From assembly GCA_029204225.1 (NCBI GenBank), contig CM055093.1, positions 45,988,338 through 46,052,337 on the forward strand: 64,000 nucleotides of DNA. Direction: 5' to 3'. The notes beneath the pieces are model-generated. The model did no database searches. It saw nothing but the letters and a program-made list of their open reading frames with translations, and had not been told where the DNA came from. This stretch comes from Diphasiastrum complanatum. Its lineage: Eukaryota; Streptophyta; Lycopodiopsida; Lycopodiales; Lycopodiaceae. Both the position numbers and the translations under genes were made by a program. Below are positions 23,570-35,230 of the stretch, one piece after another; positions within the stretch are counted from its first letter, which is position 1; each line of letters begins with the position of its first letter.

Positions 23570-24075
23570 CAGATTTAGTAGAGGCTGTCCAACGCCCTAC
23601 TAACCCATCACTTTTGTCGATTTTTTTATCAAATTTCCATCGTTTTTTAAGATTTAGTAGAGGCTGTCCAGCGCCCTACTAACCCATCACTTTCGTCAAT
23701 TTCTTCATCAGATTTCCATCGTTTTTCTAGATTTGGTAGAGGCTGGCCAACGCCCTACTACCTTGTCATCTTCGTCGATTTTCCCCACTGATTTGCTGCT
23801 CATTTCGTGGCTTGATTGGAGGTTGTCCAGCGCCCTACTTCATCACCATTTTCAGCGGTTTCCTCCATTTTTTTTTCAGGTTATGTGAGGATTTTGGTAG
23901 CTACTACCCAGTGCCCTACTACCTTGCCATCTTCGACGGATTTCTTTACCGATTTGCTGTCCATTTTGCTGATTGTTTGTAGGCTGTCCAGGACTCTACT
24001 TCATCACCATTTTCAACGGTTTTTCCATCATGTTGCAGGACATTTGTGGATCTTACTAGCTGCTGCCCAGCACCC
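23570..24075 (+). repeat. Minisatellite in retrotransposon leader (about 75-120 bp units)
   Basis: At least six imperfect copies of a unit built on GAGGCTGTCCAACGCCCTAC followed by ATCACTTTCGTCGATTT and CCATCGTTTTT. The array starts just after a primer-binding site, so it is the untranslated leader of an LTR element, and it ends where CACTA coding DNA resumes. Confidence 0.85.
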
Positions 24076-24217
24076 ATTTTCTCTTTAGAGTTTCGAGTTC
24101 GCTTCTTTTTGTGTTCGTTTCTTTTCGAGTTACCTTCTTTTCCAACATAAAAGTATACACAAAGTATTGCAACGAATATAAAAAAAAATGAATGCAAATG
24201 AATTTAAGTATTGATAA

Positions 24218-24955
24218 TCATAAATCATTCTCGTCATCACACAAGCCTTGACACTCATCTGAATCTAGGTCTAAATATAATCGTAGATTTTTTATCGTGT
24301 CTTTTTGATAATGTGAGCTACCCTCATATTCAACCTCCTCTTCTTCTAGTTCTATCTCATCCAAACATGGGGGCCTCAAATTACCCTCAATTTGGCCTTG
24401 TATGATCGTAGGAATCTCATCATTTGCAAATGTATCTTCTTCTCTCGTCATTTCCATATCATTTGGAGCTTGGATGAGTGGTTGAGATTCTTCCAAAACC
24501 TCAAAATTGGGTGGTGGTTCATCGTATGTATCCAATGTTATAATATCTTTTCCTTCAAACACACGTCGTTTTCTTGCATTAAATAAAATAATAAGTTAGT
24601 TTTATAGGATCAATACATAAATAAGACATTGAGAATATTAATGACATTGGATTGTAGACAATATTAATCACCTGTTTGCAATGTCGTGGCAATACTAAAG
24701 TATCATGAGAGTCGATCGATATACATTTTATTGAGTCAATTTGAAAAAACTTTGAGTTATCATTTCTAATTGTATCATTGCTTCCACGATAGATGACCTT
24801 AAATCATTTTACGTCAAAAATAAAGTATTTGTCGTTAATCTGGTAATCGACTTCATAAATATGTTGCAATGTGCCGACATAGTCCAGATCATCCGAAATG
24901 ACATTTACGTCCCTCCACTAGAATGACTCTCTTGTTGAAAGTTAGCCATTATACA
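24218..24955 (-). pseudogene. CACTA TNP2 C-terminal part (DUF4216-like), separated by copia insertion
   Basis: On the minus strand the segment WRDVNVISDDLDYVGTLQHI is followed, after one in-frame stop, by FKVIYRGSNDT and DSHDTLVLPRHCKQ. This matches the DUF4216-type C-terminal domain of plant CACTA transposases. A GT donor at 24671 joins an exon starting at 24572 (KRRVFEGKDIITLDTYDEP) that runs to a stop at 24218 with a very acidic tail. The sequence upstream of 24961 is the left end of the copia insertion. The rest of TNP2 is found on the far side at 31.1-32.5 kb. Confidence 0.65.
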
Positions 24956-24961
24956 ACAATC

Positions 24962-26175
24962 TATTGAATTATTCACCTTCCTACTAATCGACTAATCGAT
25001 TTTTAATCTTCATTCAACTGTTTATCTAGCTCTACAGATTTTCCCGTGTCTTTATACAATATGCAGAATTACAAGTGTTTTTTCACAGTCTGCAGAAATA
25101 CACGAAGTTTGACAACAGTGTCGCATTTTCTCTCTCTACAAACCCGACAGTGTCGTCAGTTAGAAATCTGATGTTAAAATGCAATGTCGGCTTTTTCGCA
25201 TTTTTTGTCTGTCAGGAATTACGTGTAAAAATGCAGTGTCACATTTTTCGCATTTTTCTTCTGTCAGGAATTACGTGTAAAAATGCAGTGTCAACTTTTT
25301 CGCATTTTTTGTCTGTCAGGAATTACGTGCAAAAATGCAATGTCGTCTTTTTCGCATTTTTCGCCTGTTAAGATTCACAAGTAAAAATGCAATGTCGCAT
25401 TTTTTGCCTATGGCAGTTTACGTTCATTTATGCAGAATGATAGTTTACGTTCATTTATGCAGACAGACTGTTTATGGCCAATTGTCACCGCTTATGAGCA
25501 AGCAACTTCTGAGAAGAACTGGAACTCCAGCCAACTGGCACTCGCATTTGACGACCTAATTATTTAGTATAAATCAGTTGTTCATACATCTCATTTTAAA
25601 ACGAAACGAATCAATGTCATTGTGAATTGTGACTACGTTTAGTGTTATTACACGACGCTTCATGCGCTCTCATCAAGCAGATCGTTCACAATAAAAAAAT
25701 ATTGTTATTAGCTCTCTATCAAGCTTTCAAGCTTGAACTCTCTTGAGCATTCTAGCTCAATCTTTTAGAGATTTATTTTAGAGTTGCTATTGCGCTACTG
25801 CTTATCAGCATAGTTGCTTATTTCAGACTTATTCTCAGTTACTCAAAGATAGCTGTAGAGTGCGCGGTTTCTATCCGCTATTGTCTTGCGCTCATTAGCA
25901 TCTGATTTTGTTTTTCTGAATCGATACTATTTTCTTATTGTGTTCAGTTTGTGTCAAAATGCACGCATCTCTGTATTACTTTTGTAACTGATAGAAATTG
26001 TCTGAGAATTCAATACTTTATGTTTGGCTACGTAATCACTTAGTATCTAGCGAAAGTTAGTTGCTAAAGATTGGACATGATTTCCATTACTATTGTTTTG
26101 TTCAATTTTTGATAGGCGCAGTCATGCATTGGAAGTAGGAAGTTTCCGCATTCCCTTACTCACCTATTCCCGACA
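24962..26175 (+). repeat. 5' LTR of copia copy A (about 1.2 kb)
   Basis: Starts TATTGAATTATT, a variant of the family start TGTTGGATTATT seen at 47357, and ends CCCGACA. It contains a set of short repeats with AAAATGCAATGTCGCATTTTT-like units (about 25150-25410) and a TATA-like TAGTATAAAT near 25566. The related LTR end at 30415-30928 also finishes CCGACA. Confidence 0.8.
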
Positions 26176-26208
26176 TGGTATCAGAGCCTACCCACATGGT
26201 ATCAGAGC
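26176..26208 (+). other. Duplicated primer-binding motif of copia copy A
   Basis: TGGTATCAGAGCC follows the LTR end directly, and a second TGGTATCAGAGC occurs 21 bases further at 26197. Both match the initiator-Met tRNA complement. Only the first is at the usual position. A related copy at 45.8 kb has three. Confidence 0.8.
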
Positions 26209-26403
26209 GTTGATTCTTCTTCAAGGCCTAATGTTATTTTGATATGAGAGCGAAAAGCTCTAATACTTGATATCTTTCATGATATCAAATTGACATTATA
26301 TTATTCAGTTCCTTTCATCCTTTCAGTATCAGAGAATTGATTTCATGTTGTTGGGATTACTACATCTTAGCGTCATCGATACAATTGACAAACTAAGTTC
26401 CAG

Positions 26404-28735
26404 ATGGATTCTCAAAGTAAAGCTAGTCTTATCGTAGACAAGCTGAATGGATCCAATTGTCATTGATGGGAATTTAAGATGAAGACCTTGCTAATCGCCA
26501 ACAAGTTGTGGGATGTTGTTACAAGTATCGAAGTGAAACCTGAAGATGACACGACTCAAAATGGAAATTGCAGGATGGTAAAGCTTTCGCGCTTATTATC
26601 CTTAATATATCAAATACTCAAATTGGCCACATAGCTGAAGCTAAGACTGGACATCCTGAGTTCACTATATGATGTTAGAGACATAACTACTAAGTTACAT
26701 CTTTGAAAAAAATTATTCACACTCAAGATGTCAAATGGTGATTCTCTTCAGAGTCACATTAACCAGTTTAAGAATCTCTTGCAACAGATGGCTGCTGTCG
26801 GATCAGTCATAGACGATCAAGACGCAATTATGACATTGCTTTCAAGTCTGCCCTCTACATATGAGAACTGGGTGATGATCATCACGACACACTTAGTTTT
26901 AACTCTTACTAGAGTTATCACTATGTTGTCGCACGAAGATAATCGAAGAAGTCAAGATATTTCGCCTACCTCTTTGTCTCATGCTCTATATGTCAACAAG
27001 GGCTCGAAACAACAGAAGCAGAAGAGCTCCAAGCAATCTGCATCGAATCAGAAACAGACTCAATAAAAAACAATCATCAAATCCACATTCGTCTACAGTT
27101 ACAACATCTCCTCAAGTCAAAATGGACGAAGCCGCTTTTATGGTCAAAGACACATACACGAAATCGGATGATTCATGGTTTTTGGATTCCGGAGCTACTC
27201 AACATAATTGTTATTTTGATTCTAGTCAAGTCTTGAAAACCTCTGTTATTGTCAATAAGGTTTTACTTTGGCATCATCGCTTAGGACACTTGAATTATGC
27301 ATCTATTTCGAACATGTCCAGACAATCCATGGCTCTTGATCTCGACTATCCTTCCGGTAAAGTCGATCTCTCTGTCTCCCATAGCTGCATCCTTGGAAAG
27401 CAGACTAGGATTCCATTTAGATCAAGTCATAGGCATGCAACAAAAGGTCTGTCAGATGTTGTTCATACATATATATGTGGGCCTATGCAAACTCCTTTAT
27501 TATTACATGCAAAGTATTTCATTACCTTAATCGATGAATTCTCCAGAAGAACAGATGTTTACTTCATTAGACAGAAATCATAGGCTTTCATCAGACAATT
27601 CAAAGAGCATGCAAAAAATCAAACTGGCAAACGAATCAAAGCATTGAGATCAAATAACAGGTGAGAATACATCTCCACCAAATTCAAGAAATATTGCCTT
27701 AACAACAGCATTGAGCAACAATACATTACCTCCTATTCGCCTCAGTCAAATGGTCTTGCTGAGAGAAAGAACAAAACTTTAGTCGAATCAGCAAAGTGCA
27801 TGTTATTACATGCGACACATCCGAAGTCCTTTTGGGCTGAAGCTGTTTCAGCAACAACCTATATTCAGAACATATGTCCTACTAAAGGTCTCTCAGACAA
27901 AACACCATTCGAAGTTTGGATAGGTACCAAACCTTCTTTATCAAACTTACGAGTTTTTGGATGTACTACTTATGTGCAGATTCCTCACGATCTCAGGAAG
28001 AAGCTCGACTTCCAGAGTATCAAATGTATCTTCATCAGCTACACTACTTCAGATAAAGCCTACAAGTTGTTTGATCCCATCGAGTCGAAGATATTCACTA
28101 GCCGGGATGTCATCTTCATCGAAGATCAGTTTCAAGACCTCAAAAGAAAAGGCACAGCCTATCCAGCCAACGTATCAGATTCTCCTGACATATTGAACTT
28201 TCCAATTCCTCAGTTGACTATTCATATCGAAGGTCCAAGCTCATCTACTTTTGACGAATGGCGAATCAGAAGATGATGATGTTGCAATTCGGCAACTACA
28301 GTATGATGAAAATGATCAACTTCCTCTATTTTCCAGAAGATCATCAAGAGCTAGGAGACCACCTATCAGGTATATTGACGAGTTTGCAGCCTACCTTGTT
28401 TACGAGTCGACGTCTGTCGAAGAGGCACTCAATCAACCAACTTCTGATCTCTGGAAAGAAGCTATGAATAAAGAGTATTTATATCTTATCAAGAACCAGA
28501 CATGGACGATTGTCGAATTACCTGCCAGCAGAAACATAGTTGATTGCAAATGGATTTTCAAAGTCAAGTACAAAGTAAATGGAAGCATCGACAGAAGAAT
28601 TGCCCAACTTGTCGCTAGAAGATTCTCTCATGCATACAATGTCGATTACATTGAGACTTTCAGTCCAGTAGTCAAGCATTCTTCTATTTGACTTTTATTA
28701 TCATTTGTTGCTACTGCAGATTTGGAAATACATCA
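26404..28735 (+). pseudogene. Copia gag-pol, 5' part (gag, protease, integrase, RT start), broken
   Basis: Gag starts at 26404 (MDSQSKASLIVDKLNGSN) and is followed by a UBN2-type gag segment. A protease motif WFLDSGATQHN lies near 27180. The GAG-pre-integrase motif LLWHHRLGHLNYASI follows after an apparent deletion, then the integrase core with YSPQSNGLAERKNKTLVES, and RT with WKEAMNKEYLYLIKNQTWTI and FSPVVKHSSI. Stops occur in gag, integrase and RT. The frame ends in the inversion breakpoint just after ATADLEIHH. Confidence 0.88.
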
Positions 28736-30414
28736 TTGATTCGCTTCGTTTTAAATGAGATGTATGAACAGCTGATTTATACTAAGTAATTAGGTCATCA
28801 AATGCGATTGCCAGATGGCTGGAGTTCCAGTTCTTCTCAGAAGTTGCTAGTTGATAAGTGGTGAAAATTGGCCGTAAACAGTCTGTTTGCATAAATGAAC
28901 GTAAACTGTCATTCTGCATAAATGAACGTAAACTGCCACAGACAAAAAATGCGACACTGCATTTTTACTCGTAAATCTTGACAGGCAAAAAATACGAAAA
29001 AGACGACCATGTATTTTTGTTGACAAGCGAAAAATGCGAAAAAGATGACACTGCATTTTTACATGTAATTTTTGACAGACGAAAAATGCGAAAAAGGTGA
29101 CACTGCATGTTTACACGTAATTTCTAACAGACGAAAAATGCGAAAAAATGACACTACATTTTTACACGAGATTCTTGACATGCGACACTGTCGGGTTTGT
29201 AGAGAGAGAAAATGCGACGTTGTTGTGTAAAAACACTTGTACTTTTGCAGACTCTATAAAGACATGAGAAAATTCGCAGAACTGGATAAACAGTTGGATG
29301 AAGATTAAAAATCGATTAGTCGATTAGTAGGAAAAAGAATAATCCAACATTTTTCCTTATTCTGAATCCATGAATACCTTGACCTTTAAACTTAGTTTTG
29401 CACAAAACCTTATGTGTGCATCCAAGCTTAATGCTTTGGTAAAAACATCTATTGTCATATCTTGCATTTGACAGTACTGCAATTTGACCTCTTCGTTGAG
29501 AACTTTGCTTCTGACATAGTGATACTTCAGTTCAATGTGCTTACTCCTAGAATGAAATCTAGGATTGGCTGATAAGACAATGGAACTTTGATTAAATAAT
29601 AGTGTCGGAACAGACTGATTCAGACTAATATTTGAAAGTAAGTTTCTCAATCCGGAAGTGGATTTATGAGTGTCTACATCTCTTGCCCAACTTGCATCTG
29701 TACAATCACTAAGTAAATTGAGTTTGTCGTTGCCGACTGCTCCATAACAAATGTAGAAGTCCATAGGAGCTCGAAGATATCTCATGACTCTGATAAGAGC
29801 CTACATTGTGTTACACCAGGATTGGTCATATACTGACTGAGAGAGCTGACTGCAAAGGCTATGTCTGGCCTGGTACAGATCATTGCGTACATAAGAGATC
29901 CTATGATAGAACGGTAAGGATACTCACACATTTGCTCCTCTTGAATTGTTTGAGGACAGTGGCCCTTTGATAATTTGAGATTTGGTTCCATTGGTGAGAG
30001 AGCTAACTTGCAATTAATCAGATTATATCTGACTAACATATTGTAGATGTACTTCTGTTGAGTAATGTAGATCAACTTTCATTTTCTGTCTATGTGGATT
30101 TGAATACCAAAGCAGAAATGATTGGTATTGTTGGTACTGCAGTCTTTAATCATTATTAGATTGGTAAGTGATAATGATAAAAGACTGTCGCACTATCTTG
30201 AAGTAAACATTTGAATCTGAAGAGCTAGGTGTGTAGCCATGATCAATAAGGAAAGTATTGAGCCTTTGAAACCATGCTCGAGTAGATTGCTTCAAGCCAT
30301 AAAGTGTCTTATGGAGTTTACACACATGATTGTGTTTACCCTCAATAATACAACCTTTGGGTTACACTATGTAAGTGTCTTCTTCAATAACTCCATCCAG
30401 ATGTGAAAGAGTTG
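28731..30414 (-). pseudogene. Inverted 3' half of copia copy A: RT, RNase H and LTR start
   Basis: Read on the minus strand from 30414, the RT segment DGVIEEDTYIV continues to LYGLKQSTRAWFQRLNTFL, then SPMEPNLKLSKGH and IGSLMYAMICTRPDIAFAVS, then RNase H (SDCTDASWARDVDTHKSTSG, FTKALSLDAHIRFCAKLSLK). A purine-rich tract (AATAAGGAAAAA) precedes an LTR start TGTTGGATTATT at 29349. The LTR continues to about 28736. Re-inverting the segment would rejoin both RT and the 3' LTR with only small losses at each breakpoint. Confidence 0.85.
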
Positions 30415-30928
30415 AGTGTTATTACACGACGTTTCATGCGCTCTCATCAAGCAGATCGTTCAAATCAGAAAGTATTGTTATTAGCTCTCTATCAAGCTGT
30501 CAAGCTTGAACTCTTTTCAACATTCTAGCTCAGTCTTCTTGAGATTTATTTTAGAATTGCTATTGCACTATTGCTTATCACCAGAGTTGCTTATTTCAGA
30601 CTTATTCTTAGTTACTCAAAGATAGTTTTAGAGTGCACGATTTCTATCTGTTATTGTCTTGCGCTAATTAACATCTGATTTTGTTTTTCTGAATCGATAC
30701 TATTTTCTTATTGCGTTCAGTTTGTGTTAGAATGCATGCATCTCTGTATTGCTTTTGTAACTGGTAGAAATTGTCTTAGAATTCAATACTTTATGTTTGG
30801 CTACGTAATCACTTAGTATCTATCGAAAGTTAGTTGCTAAAGATTGGACGTGATTTCCATCACTACTGTTTTGTTCATGCACTAGAAGTAGGAAGTTTCT
30901 GCATTCCCTTACTCACCTATTTCCGACA
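30415..30928 (+). repeat. 3' LTR remainder of copia copy A
   Basis: From GTGTTATTACACGACG at 30416 to TTCCGACA at 30928 this is a close copy of the last ~540 bp of the 5' LTR (from about 25638). Its missing first part lies inverted at 28736-29349. Confidence 0.88.
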
Positions 30929-31089
30929 CAACCATATGTACATCATTTGTTGTCAACTCTCTCAATACGATAATGATGTCCATATGCCCACATGGCAGTG
31001 TATGATTTATACTAAAACACACAAAAAAAAAAAAAACAAATTTGATTAAATTAAAATACTATGTACATACTGAATAGTACAAAGACAAT

Positions 31090-32526
31090 ACTACAGTAAC
31101 CTTCCATCCACATCCATGAACAAATTCCCATTCTAATTTGGTCACTTCTTTTCCATTTTAAAATCCATTCATGAGTGCATTTTGAAGGTTAAGGCTCCAA
31201 AGGTTCGTCGTTCTCCAATGCTATCCTTCTTCTTTGATTGATATTCTTCTTGTTTCAATGTATATTTCTTTTTTTTTTTGGCTTCTTCATACCTTGAAAT
31301 CCACATTTCCAATTGTCCAGAGTTATATATTATTAACGTGTCAATTTCCTCTTTTAATTGAGATGAAAGTCTCTTTAGCACACCATTTCCTTGTGGTACT
31401 TCACCTTAACACGTTCATCTTCTTCTTCACACCACATTTTTGGACTTGTAAGATGCAATTGTCAGATTATTTCGGTGATATAAAATAAAGATTTTTGTAC
31501 AAGCCAACCTTCTCCAATGCTACCTTCTAGCCTCGTCTTTTGCACAAAAGCCTTTCAAAAATTTCATAAAACGCTCAAGTTAGAACATCCATCGCGTGTG
31601 CACAGGTCCTGCAATTGATACTTCTTCGACCAAATGCACTAAAAGATGAACTTGTATATCCAAAAAGGAAGTTGGAAAATCTCTTTCCAGCAAACATACC
31701 ATTTCGATCATTTGTATTTTCATGGAATTCAATTCATTATTTTTTATTTCTTTTGAGAAAATCCACCTGCAAGAATATTGATATAATATTAGGTTGTTTA
31801 GCACATAAAAATATTGAAATAGCACATATTTATACAAGTGTTTTAAAAGATATACAAACCTAATCATCGATGATAAATTGTAAAGCGTATTTCTTACGTC
31901 ATTGTTAAAGAGACCTCGAATCGAAAGTGGAAGTATGAATTGCAATATCTTGTGCCAATCATGCGATTTCAATCCACTTAAATTAACATCTTTGGTAAAT
32001 GATTTGCATAAAGAATGTGCATAGCCTGTTGGAGTTCTCATTTGTTTTATGACATGTTTTACATATGAGAGTTGCTCTTCTGTAAAAATCCATGGCACGT
32101 TAGGTAGAATCTCATCTCCACCTTCAGTGTATTGAATCCAATAGGGTCTTTTCACGTCTACCGCTTGTAGATTTTTACGAGTTGTGGAGTTGTCTTTTAT
32201 GTCAACGATGTGTTTCCATAGTGATTCACCGACATTTTTTAATATGTGCATAAGATCCAATAGATAATTTATCAATAAATTCCTTCAATATGGTAATTTA
32301 TGAAAAATAGGCAACCATTTCATACCATCAGTGGATTCAATCCATGAAGAATTAACATCATGATGTTTAAGCCATTCACCATGCCATTCCGCTACTCCCA
32401 TGCGTGAGGGTGGTGGTGAAGTTAAGTGCCTCTTGAATTTGTTTCACTCTTTGTTCTCTTATGTCCATCAAAACTTGACGTTGATTGTAATTAAACACGG
32501 ATGGATCAACTCCATGGAATGCCATT
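31090..32526 (-). pseudogene. CACTA TNP2 transposase with DUF4218, degenerate
   Basis: The minus strand from 32526 reads MAFHGVDPSVFNYNQRQVLM, then after frame changes KLPYWRNLLINYLLDLMHIL, the LPYW...LD-MHI-KN signature of TNP2. DUF4218 follows: SHDWHKILQFILPLSIRGLF, a 92-nt GT-AG intron (31859-31768), then FPTSFLDIQVHLLVHLVEEV and GPVHTRWMF. After a stop it continues ERFMKFLKGFVQKTRLEGSI, another conserved TNP2 segment. Traces persist to about 31.1 kb, close to the right edge of the copia insertion. TNP2 would catalyse transposition; this copy is dead. Confidence 0.85.
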
Positions 32527-33284
32527 CAATTTATTGGCTACACACATTAAACAAATTTAATAAATGACGTATATAGATTGACAAATATCATAATAAAAAA
32601 TAATCATATAAAATTAACAAACCTCAACGTCTTGCAAATTAAATGGTTGACCCTCATCTTTTTGTCCAAACTTTTACAAATGATTTTCAACAATACGTCT
32701 TTCACGCATCTTTTGCCCATCACACTTGATGCATGTGCACAATATATTTTTTTTAAAAGAGTTATTCTGCTAGAAACAAAAATCAAGTAGGTGTCACTTT
32801 AGCACAATATTTGAGGTCATGTTTAAGTTATAGTAACAAAGTCTTTATGAACAAGAAAACATGCATGCTTATTATTTACTATGTTGACTTGAGTAGTGTC
32901 TTCATCACTAGACTGATTTGAATGTAATTCACCTCATTGTGATAAACTGCATATATGCACAAGTACAAAACACAAATAACATAAGCCTAGTCAATTTGAA
33001 AATACGTTGATTATTATCTTTCAATATTTAGATAACATGATTCCTATATGCATATTATTGTTTGATTCTCATGTTTTGATTCTTATACGTGAATTCTTAT
33101 ATGATTCTTTTGCATCTTGTTGTAGGTTATAAACGCACATCTATTCTTCTTTTTCTGTTATCACTAGTATGAAAGTCTAATTTTAATATACATTAAACTT
33201 TTGTAGTTGATTTTTGTTTTTCTACTTCATTTCAATATATTAGGGTTTATTGTAATATATTGTATGTTTAGGAATGTAGTAATC

Positions 33285-34287
33285 ATGTCGGGGTCCGGCA
33301 GTTTCGAGAGTTTGGGAGATTATATTTCAAATTTCTGTTCATCGCTAACTCCGAACAAAAAACACAATTGCAAAGTATGCTTAGCCAAGACCTCAAGGGT
33401 GGTACCTCACGCGACTCCTGCCCCTACCGAAGAGTCATCCACGAATATGTATTATGACGTGGATCCTCAAGAGAACATAATCGCCAACCGTAAAGGGAGA
33501 GTGGTTATGGACCGATTGTATTCTTTGTGCCAACGCCATTTTGACGATAGATTGTTTATGAAATGGTCCGAACAATCTAACAAACTTAAACGGTAGATTG
33601 TTGGTACCCTTCGTGACGAATTTCCACAAGATGAGAAATTTGACTCGAAGGAAATCCATAAGCATATGAGCTTGTGGATAAGACATCGTCGTGATACAAC
33701 ACGACAAGCTTATAGGAACAGGCAATCCAAACCCAGCTGGTATTTAAGGTCAGATTGGAACAATGTAAAAAACGATGAAAAAACACCAAATAAATACAAG
33801 ATTCAAAGAAATGTCATGGCCACTAGGATGCATGGAATAGGCAACCCTAAGTTGGGCTCGAGTGGAAAGGCAGGCTTGCAAGCAAGCATGGTTAGTAAAT
33901 TTAAACTACTCTTTTAGTCTGTCTTTGATTTCATATGATTTATTTTTCTAGCATGCATTATGACTAGTTGCTCCAACCTAGCCCTAAACTAATTCCATCT
34001 TAAAATGAATGGATAGTTGGCGGACTATGGACGTCTACCAACCAATGAAGAGTACGACTTTGCCTTCAGGGAATCATACGAGGCATTAGTCGATAAACTG
34101 AAGAGCGAGGGTAATACTCCACGTGTAAGTTTCTTTGAAAGATTTAAATTTTATATTCTTCGCATATTATTATTGTAAAACGCGCACTTGCTCACTCTTG
34201 ACCATTAGTATGATCAAGCATTAAAATACTAATGTGTCTTGTTTGCTTTTTTTCATGCAGAGCGGACATCAAGACAACGACGAGTAG
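33285..34287 (+). pseudogene. Second CACTA transposase-like gene (TNPA/Transposase_24-like), three exons with one internal stop
   Basis: Exons 33285-33890, 34017-34124 and 34261-34287 join in phase through GT-AG introns to 246 codons, starting MSGSGSFESLGDYISNFCSS and ending SGHQDNDE-stop. The middle part (FMKWSEQSNKLKR, then FPQDEKFDSKEIHKHMSLWI, NKYKIQRNVMATRMHGIGNP) and the end (DYGRLPTNEEYDFAFRESYE) resemble the DNA-binding second transposase protein that accompanies TNP2 in plant CACTA elements. An in-frame TAG at codon 104 interrupts it. It lies next to the right sub-terminal repeats, which its relatives bind. The family call is moderate. Confidence 0.6.
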
Positions 34288-34740
34288 ATTAGGTTTTTCA
34301 TATAATTTAGTTCGTCTATCGTAAGTTAGAGAGACTGCGAAAGCAGCAACTTTGTGATACATTGATATACACTTTTAATATATATATTATTGCAATTGAT
34401 CACAATATTGTTATTGGTTTTGTATGTTGGATTCCGAAATATGAGCAATGTCCTATAACAAGATGTGCAATGTCTCAACTGACTAGGAATTGCAAAACTT
34501 CGTGCAATGTTGTATTTTCAAAAAGTAATACAATAAGATATTGCAATTCATAATGTAAATTAAGTAATGAAGTATATAAAATACCCCATGCTTGTTACTT
34601 GATCCAAATGTCAAATGCAATCCAATAATATTTTCTCAAAAGCAATCCAAGAGTAGTGCCTCTCCAAGAACACGACTGCAAGAATAGACCGAAAAAAATA
34701 CGCGCACTGTTTTTTACACCTTTTTTTTTTTTTTACCTAA

Positions 34741-35215
34741 TACAAGACGTCGGATTCCAACACAAAAACATGTCGGGCATACGTTGGATATCTGTTGGAC
34801 ACATGTTGAATGTTTTTTTAGGACATTATGCTAACAAACGGCGGAATCTGACATCCGTAATGGACGTCGGATTTTGACGTCCCATTATTCATCGGAGGGA
34901 CGTTGGTGGACACACGTCGGAGAGACGTCAGGAATTTTTGGGCAATTCTCTAGAACAGACGTCGGATTTCAATGTACGAATTGGACGTCGGAATCCGACG
35001 TCCACATCGGATCAGCCACGTTGGACGCGGACGTCGGAATGCGACGTCCACGTGGGCTGATCGATTGAGGTGCCGGGAGGTCAGCATTCTATACCTGTTA
35101 GATTCCGACATGTTCTGAAGACATCGGAATCCGACATTCTCATTGCGACGTGTTTTTTTGACATCTGCGATGAATTAAAAAAAATTAAACTCGCGATTCA
35201 CGTCGCAAATCGCGG
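34741..35215. repeat. Right sub-terminal palindromic repeat cluster of the CACTA element
   Basis: Multiple copies of GACGTCGGAATCCGACGTCC and degenerate relatives (GTCGGATTCC, GTCGGAATGCGACGTCC) fill about 400 bp. The cluster mirrors 21990-22390. It ends with CGTCGCAAATCGCGGCGAG, which resembles the GC-rich part of plant CACTA termini. Confidence 0.85.
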
Positions 35216-35230
35216 CGAGTGTTGTTGTGC

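Larger units (their letters stand above)
24962..30928 (+). mobile_element. Ty1/copia retrotransposon (copy A), inserted in TNP2 and internally inverted
   Basis: The 5' LTR is at 24962-26175, the primer-binding site at 26176, and gag, protease, integrase and the first part of RT follow in order on the plus strand to about 28735. The next ~1.7 kb (28731-30414) is in reverse orientation. It carries the 3' half of RT, RNase H, the polypurine region and the first ~610 bp of the 3' LTR. The remaining 3' LTR (30415-30928) is again on the plus strand. Flanking pentamers CAATC (left) and CAACC (right) look like a target duplication with one mismatch. The element splits the CACTA TNP2 gene. Confidence 0.85.
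21966..35230. mobile_element. CACTA (En/Spm-like) DNA transposon with nested retroelements, about 13.3 kb
   Basis: Three lines of evidence join this interval. First, both flanks carry clusters of a GTCGGAATCCGAC-type palindrome, the sub-terminal repeat arrangement typical of CACTA elements. Second, the interior encodes TNP2-transposase domains on the minus strand (about 32.5-31.1 kb and 24.95-24.2 kb) and a second three-exon transposase-like gene on the plus strand (33.3-34.3 kb). Third, the ends resemble degenerate CACTACAA-type termini (CTCTACAAAAAAAATCG on the left; TGTTGTTGTG at 35222-35231 on the right). The exact ends and target duplication are not proven. A copia element (24962-30928) and an LTR fragment (22980-24075) are nested inside. 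Confidence 0.7.

Noticed and set aside
25150-25410. Regular ~60-bp repeats considered as a CRISPR array
   Set aside because: They are imperfect tandem repeats within a copia LTR in plant nuclear DNA; there is no conserved repeat-spacer structure.
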